From positions 2,367,834 to 2,431,833 of the forward strand of contig NW_019091364.1 in NCBI RefSeq assembly GCF_001949145.1: a stretch of DNA of 64,000 nt, given 5' to 3'. Below, piece after piece: positions 59,092 through 64,000 of the stretch; the first letter of the stretch is position 1, and each line of letters begins with the position of its first letter. Position numbers and translations under genes: made by a program. The notes below the pieces were generated by a model. It searched no databases, was not told the origin of the DNA, and saw only the letters and a list, made by a program, of their open reading frames with translations. Source of the DNA: Acanthaster planci (taxonomy: Eukaryota; Echinodermata; Asteroidea; Valvatida; Acanthasteridae).

Positions 59092-59444
59092 GAAATAGAA
59101 CCGTGATTGATTTGTTGCGATGTCGCGGCGGTCAGTCGTGTTTGATTGGTCACAACTGTGTCATGCAAGCCCACACGTACACAAAAAAGAGCACGTTCAT
59201 GTATAGAGAAACGTGGCAATTATTTCGTAACTTGACATTATGAGATGACGTCAGCCTCGTAGAATGGAGCAGTCCATTTGCCGCTCGATAAAATTGTTCT
59301 GAACAGTTACTGTTTTTGTTTATTTTGTTGTTGTTGTTTTTACAAAACGTAAATAAAGCCCAGTCACCTGACTGGAAAAACAATTGTTGATTTTTCTCCT
59401 CCGGGTCTATGGAATTATTCTTCCAAATCTGAACCTTTTGGATG

Positions 59445-59506
59445 CAATCGGGTCCGAAAGTAGCATTACTAGCCGTTTTGCAGAGGGATGCATTTTCAAA
59501 ATGGCT
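59445..59506. repeat. Dispersed repeat near the gap, copy 1
   Basis: CAATCGGGTCCGAAAGT, then AGCCGTTTTGCAGAGGGATG and CATTTTCAAAATGGCT, nearly identical to 62076-62138. Only the middle few bases differ. Confidence 0.85.
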
Positions 59507-60290
59507 TTCTAACGGGCAGTTAATTTCCTTCATTTTTGGAGTGGTTTGGGAAAAATTATGATCATAAAGTCTTTTAAGTGGACGAGTGAAAGCAGTACTA
59601 TTTGTCTTAGAACGCCTCTCCCATAGATTCTGCTTTAAGTTTGTTAGATAACTGATTAATTTGATCTAAATACATATAAAAGGTGTGTCTATGTTAAATA
59701 GAAAGTTGTGGAAAATTTACCTAGCACTTCCAAATTACTTCTTTACAAAATAATTTTATTTGAACCAAGCCCTGCTGCATTGGCACTTCGGAACGCGTGT
59801 ATGCGCATCCATGGTGCATGCAACGTTCGGATAACTTGCACACAATTCCGCAGTCATGCAATCATGTCTTCGATTGCTACTAGGTAGGGCTCCGAGCTGG
59901 ACCAAGAAAGGGCACTTTTTTTCCAGCGGAGGATCCTTCGGTAGTAACTGCACATCGCTGGTTCTCGAACGACTATGAAACGCAAACGTTACAGTCACAT
60001 CGCTACCAACAGAAATATGAACCGACTCCCGACCAGAATGGTTCTCTTCAACCGATGAGGGGGCTCTTCTGCTCGAAGCGGATAGCGTTAGTTTGGTCAT
60101 GCATACTAGCAAGAATAGCGAATGGGAAGTGACTAGCTTTGCTAATTAGGTCACAGAATCTGTGGGCGAAATGGTGTAAAAAAAATAGCGTCATTTTCGG
60201 AGTCCCTTTAAATCAAGGGGCGTCATCGTTGATGTGGAATGATGCCGCCCTCACACCAACAAAAAACGCAGAGCTCTGTGCGTCAGTTAT

Positions 60291-60750
60291 CAGTGTACGG
60301 AAGCCGGATAGTGCCGAGGGATGCGCGCTTTTTTTGAACCACGCGTGCCCATGTACATTTTTTGAAACCATCATATGACAGTCGCCACTTAACTGGCGGC
60401 CCTCAGATAATAAGTGGGGGTGTAAATGGTAAAACTGCCCCCGGTAAATATGTCCCCCCCCCAACTCTAACCGGGTTGCACGCTGGTAAAACGTGTCCGT
60501 AAGTTTGGTAATTAAGGTAATTTGTTACCCTGCAAAAAGGTAGATTCCCCCCCCCATGTGTCCCGCCGTGCAACGTCAAAAAGTCTTCAACCCAGGCCCT
60601 GGTTTCCACTGTTTGGCGATACAAACGACGTGCCTTTTCACGAATGCTTGTTACGTCAAAACACAGCGGTTGGATAAGTGAGGCTGTTCAGAAAAGAAGT
60701 TCCATAGTGTTATCCCTGAATGGCACTATCCGGCTTCCGTATCAGTGCAC
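60291..60750. repeat. Inverted arms flanking about 400 bp
   Basis: CGGAAGCCGGATAGTGCC (in 60291-60315) recurs in reverse complement within 60722-60750 (GGCACTATCCGGCTTCCG), with further imperfect pairing on both sides. Probably the arms of a foldback element. No coding capacity between them. Confidence 0.6.
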
Positions 60751-62075
60751 TTCCATACCAAGTGCGTGCGGTATGAAGGCCGGACATTGACACTGTGGGT
60801 AATCGATTATTAAAACCTTGAGTCGAGTAAGTAAAGTCTTTGTTAAGTCAGTGCTCAAGGTTTCGACAGTGCGAAAGACTATAGTCATTGATATGTGTCC
60901 CTACCTGGATTGGAAATGCACATAGGCCTTATTTTCGGACAACAGAATTTGTAAAAATTAACTTCGCTGGCGGTTCTTCTGATGAATTAATAAATATCCC
61001 GAAAGTCATCTTCGTGTTTAATTATTCTTACTTGTTACGATTTCTTGAGTGTCCCTTCCATTTTCATTTCCCGAGTGTTGAGAAGGATTTCTCGCGCCAT
61101 TTACACTCACTTTGGTGATACCTTTGCTTCGCCACAAACGACTCAAACCGCCAATCAGAAAGTTTCGAAACCTTTTTCAGATCATTGGTCAATTTCTATC
61201 AGTTCCCTTGTTCTAAAAATACCCCGGCGCTCCAAGTCCCCGCCGTAGCCAAGCTGACCGTGACGGCGTGGCACCGTCACGGTGACGTTGTTGACAATGG
61301 GTTCACTCCCCTTGGGGCTAGCCGGGGCCACGGTCCACTGAGCAAGTTACACGATAGCACGCTTCCGCAGCTAGTAAACAAGGGATTCTTATATTCTACA
61401 GGTTGGAATATGCTCGTGGTACTCGTGCTCACAATTTTTTAACACCAGTAAGATCAAAGCAAAGTACATGTACTGATTTTATGCAAACGTCGTAATGTAA
61501 TAATTAATACAACAAATGAAAAGTACAAAAACTTGTTGATTTTTACTTCAGTGTAAGACTTCCACAACTTAGTTCCTCGTGTCTAATAGTATTTTGAGCA
61601 AAAAAGTACGAATTGAAGTAGTGATGGAAATGGATAAGAATGGACGTCAAAATTACGAACCCCCCCCCCCAAAAAATCGGGAGGCATACTCAGCAGAGAT
61701 AGATTGCGGACACGAGGCACTAGTACCAAGGCGCCACGTTCAGACTCGGGATGTTTAGACCTTGACACGTGGAACTCCATAGGTCAGGGTTATATTACCT
61801 ACACAAACAGCATGAAAGCAGGGAGAACGGAAACGGAAAAATCGGATTTTTTTCTTTTTTGCAGGCACTGTCACATTTAAAGTGGGCGAGCTCATCGGAG
61901 TGCACCCACGTAAGTAGGCCAGAAATATGTCCATCAAAAAAGCTTATTAATAGAAGTTATAGTCTCAAAATATTTCATAGAGAGTCCTGAGAGCCATGGA
62001 ATTGGGGAATGGAAGAAATACGGCACTGACCCTCTGGCCCGGACTCAGGGCTTCCAATTCGGAGCAATTTGAATT

Positions 62076-62138
62076 CAATCGGGTCCGAAAGTGTCACTAT
62101 TTAGCCGTTTTGCAGAGGGATGCATTTTCAAAATGGCT
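62076..62138. repeat. Dispersed repeat near the gap, copy 2
   Basis: Near-identical to 59445-59506. It abuts the assembly gap by about 50 bases, so repeat content may explain why the gap was not closed. Confidence 0.85.
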
Positions 62139-62186
62139 ACTAGTCTCTTGCCGTAAAATTTGCTTCATTTTGTAGTGCACTGAACT

Positions 62187-62387
62187 NNNNNNNNNNNNNN
62201 NNNNNNNNNNNNNNNNNNNNNNNNNNNNNNNNNNNNNNNNNNNNNNNNNNNNNNNNNNNNNNNNNNNNNNNNNNNNNNNNNNNNNNNNNNNNNNNNNNNN
62301 NNNNNNNNNNNNNNNNNNNNNNNNNNNNNNNNNNNNNNNNNNNNNNNNNNNNNNNNNNNNNNNNNNNNNNNNNNNNNNNNNNNNNNN
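62187..62387. other. Assembly gap (201 N)
   Basis: Undetermined bases. ORFs crossing it are artefacts. Confidence 1.
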
Positions 62388-63652
62388 CCCCCAGATGGGT
62401 GCCCCTGAATCTACAGAGATGATCCTGGGCCATACTGACACAATTCCACCATTTCTTGGCCCAAGCAGACCCCTCTTTTCGAAACAATCTCTGAGGGGGT
62501 ACTTTTTGTGCGCCTCTGCCTGGCGGAGAATTTTCCTTGAATTGGGACACTGCACCCATAGGTGGTCTCTGCTTCGGTTTGGGTGAGCATTTCTCAAAAA
62601 TTCATTGGTCAACCCACTACAAAATGAAAGAGGACATGTCGAACATCATTTTGCTGTCTAGCTTGGACACCTGTGAGAGTTGTAAGTATTTTGAAAATAA
62701 TTTTCAAATGAAAGGATTGATCACTGGTGTCTATGGGAATTCAGTTAAATGGGTGCACTCATCCACCCTGCCATGGAGTTCGTCACGGTCATGTGATCCG
62801 CACTGAGCATGTGACACACAAAGAACGCATCGAATCCGTCACGTGTACGGCCAAAGGAGGAAGAAATAGCTGGTCCCTGCCTATATCTTGCTGGGTTCAC
62901 GCGCGCTGGTACTCGGTAATCTGGCCGTGAACACTTGAATAAATACTGTGCCCATGCATGCCGAGCCAGGTGTAGTCTGTCTAGGTCAGCTACATCGGGG
63001 AAGAGCTCTGCTGAAATTGCCATCAAAACTTGAATTGTTTCAATCACTGACAGACGATCGAGCCTGTTTTATCTTTTGCAGAGACTCGACAGAGAGGTGA
63101 GTACTCCAATTCCTAAATCGTTATTGATCGTCATTGTTAGCATAATTATTAGTATTAATTAAATGTTGAAAAAAAATGGCCCGAAATTTATTATCGATAT
63201 ACATATTTTTCCAAATATCTCAAGTTATCGCATGCATACGAAACAAAGTGTTGATTGTAGATTTGTGAAAAAAAACCGGTCATTTCCGAGGGTCGGAGTG
63301 CATGCATGTCTAGCACTTGGGTTTCTCCAGGTCGACGAAATTCTCTGACTTGCTGTGCGCTTGGTTCTGTGGACGGGCAAAATGGAAGCCCTCGCTCGGT
63401 GGTTGAGGTCTGTATTCAGTCCAGAACTGTATAATTAAAGTTTAGTGTGTTAAAGTTTATAACCTAGGAGATAGCCATGTATAAACTCCCATAAACACAT
63501 TTTTGCTGTTCTGATCGTGTCAACTTGCTCTTCCATCACAGATACATGTATTTATGTATTTGTGCAACCAAATTTCATACAACATGCCTTCTTGGTGAAG
63601 TTACATGTCACATCATGTCAGACAGGGAGGTTTATTCACCTTATATCCTTGG
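62388..63652. other. Intergenic DNA right of the gap
   Basis: Nothing recognised. Short ORFs on both strands lack homology that I can see. Confidence 0.4.
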
Positions 63653-64000
63653 TACGCCCCAACTATAGCATCATTCTCAACTATAGTTGGGCCCGTCCCA
63701 ACTAGAGTGCTACAGTTGGGCCGGCCCAACTACAGCAGAGAGGTCCTGTGTGCATGATGTGCCCAGCATGTGCCAAAGTCATATTGTTTGCAAATGTCAT
63801 GTCATTTGTCATAGGGCTAGATGAAGAGATGAAGTGCCACATTTTAGATGAATTGTGTCAAGTGTGAAACACATTGACTTGGATAATGTTGAGACATTTC
63901 CCACAGGCATTGGTCAACAACAGTTGGGCCTGCCCAACTGTAGTACTACAGTTGGGACTGTCCCAGCTATAGTTGGGACTTATGCTATAGTTGGGGCGTA
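63653..64000. mobile_element. 348 bp foldback element with palindromic CAACTATAGTTGGG subrepeats
   Basis: The left end TACGCCCCAACTATAGCAT and the reverse complement of the right end are identical over at least 19 bases. Each arm is built from repeated CCCAACT(A/G)TAG motifs in both orientations: the left arm has AACTATAGTTGGGCC, GCTACAGTTGGGCC and GGCCCAACTACAG, and the right arm mirrors them. The 180 base centre is unrelated and AT-rich. No coding capacity. The right terminus coincides with the window edge. Confidence 0.85.

Larger units (their letters stand above)
59017..62186. other. Intergenic DNA left of the assembly gap
   Basis: No gene recognised. Contains an inverted repeat next to the Crypton-like start (59049-59091), a dispersed repeat copy (59445-59506), a pair of inverted arms (60291-60750) and a short GC hairpin around 61257-61285 (ACCGTGACGG / CCGTCACGGT). 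Confidence 0.45.

Noticed and set aside
62097-62612. 171-codon ORF on the minus strand
   Set aside because: It runs through the N gap, so its length is meaningless.
1-64000. CRISPR arrays, operons and bacterial regulatory elements
   Set aside because: The sequence is an intron-rich animal genome; no regularly spaced repeat-spacer structure was seen.

Overview
The window is eukaryotic nuclear DNA from an invertebrate deuterostome. Genes are split by spliceosomal introns, non-coding DNA is rich in short foldback repeats, and protein-level resemblance is to vertebrate families. An echinoderm is most likely; a hemichordate or cephalochordate is possible. This is inferred from gene content, because no rRNA or mitochondrial marker is present. 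One assembly gap of 201 N lies at 62187-62387.

Layout. (1) 143-949, minus strand: the first two coding exons of a family 29 sialyltransferase that runs off the left edge. (2) 5708-12311, minus strand: a complete seven-exon paralogue of the ST6GALNAC1/2 type (439 aa). (3) 12312-13537: a 1.2 kb divergent promoter region. (4) 13538-32379, plus strand: a complete BRCA1 orthologue in 15 coding exons (3410 aa by my splice reconstruction), with an N-terminal RING, a PALB2-type coiled coil with the flanking SQ/TQ sites, and tandem BRCT domains. (5) 32380-38220: BRCA1 3' UTR, then repeat-rich intergenic DNA. (6) 38221-54518, minus strand: a five-exon Rnd-type atypical Rho GTPase (256 aa) ending in a farnesylation box. 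(7) 56083-57057, minus strand: an intact ORF for a diverged DDE transposase. (8) 57790-59016, minus strand: an intact ORF for a Crypton-type (DUF3504) tyrosine-recombinase-derived protein. (9) 59017-64000: no recognised gene, several inverted repeats, the gap, and a complete 348 bp foldback element that ends exactly at the window edge.

The most interesting observation is the arrangement of BRCA1 and Rnd. They are neighbours and converge tail to tail, which is the arrangement of BRCA1 and RND2 on human chromosome 17q21. BRCA1 exon sizes and phases also match the human gene: the 54, 89, 88 and 78 nt exons are identical in length, and single exons of 180 and 135 nt equal the sums of human exons 19+20+21 and 22+23. 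The window therefore seems to preserve an ancestral deuterostome BRCA1-RND block. The invertebrate BRCA1 is nearly twice the human length and carries extra SUMO-interaction-like motifs, one of them at its C-terminus.
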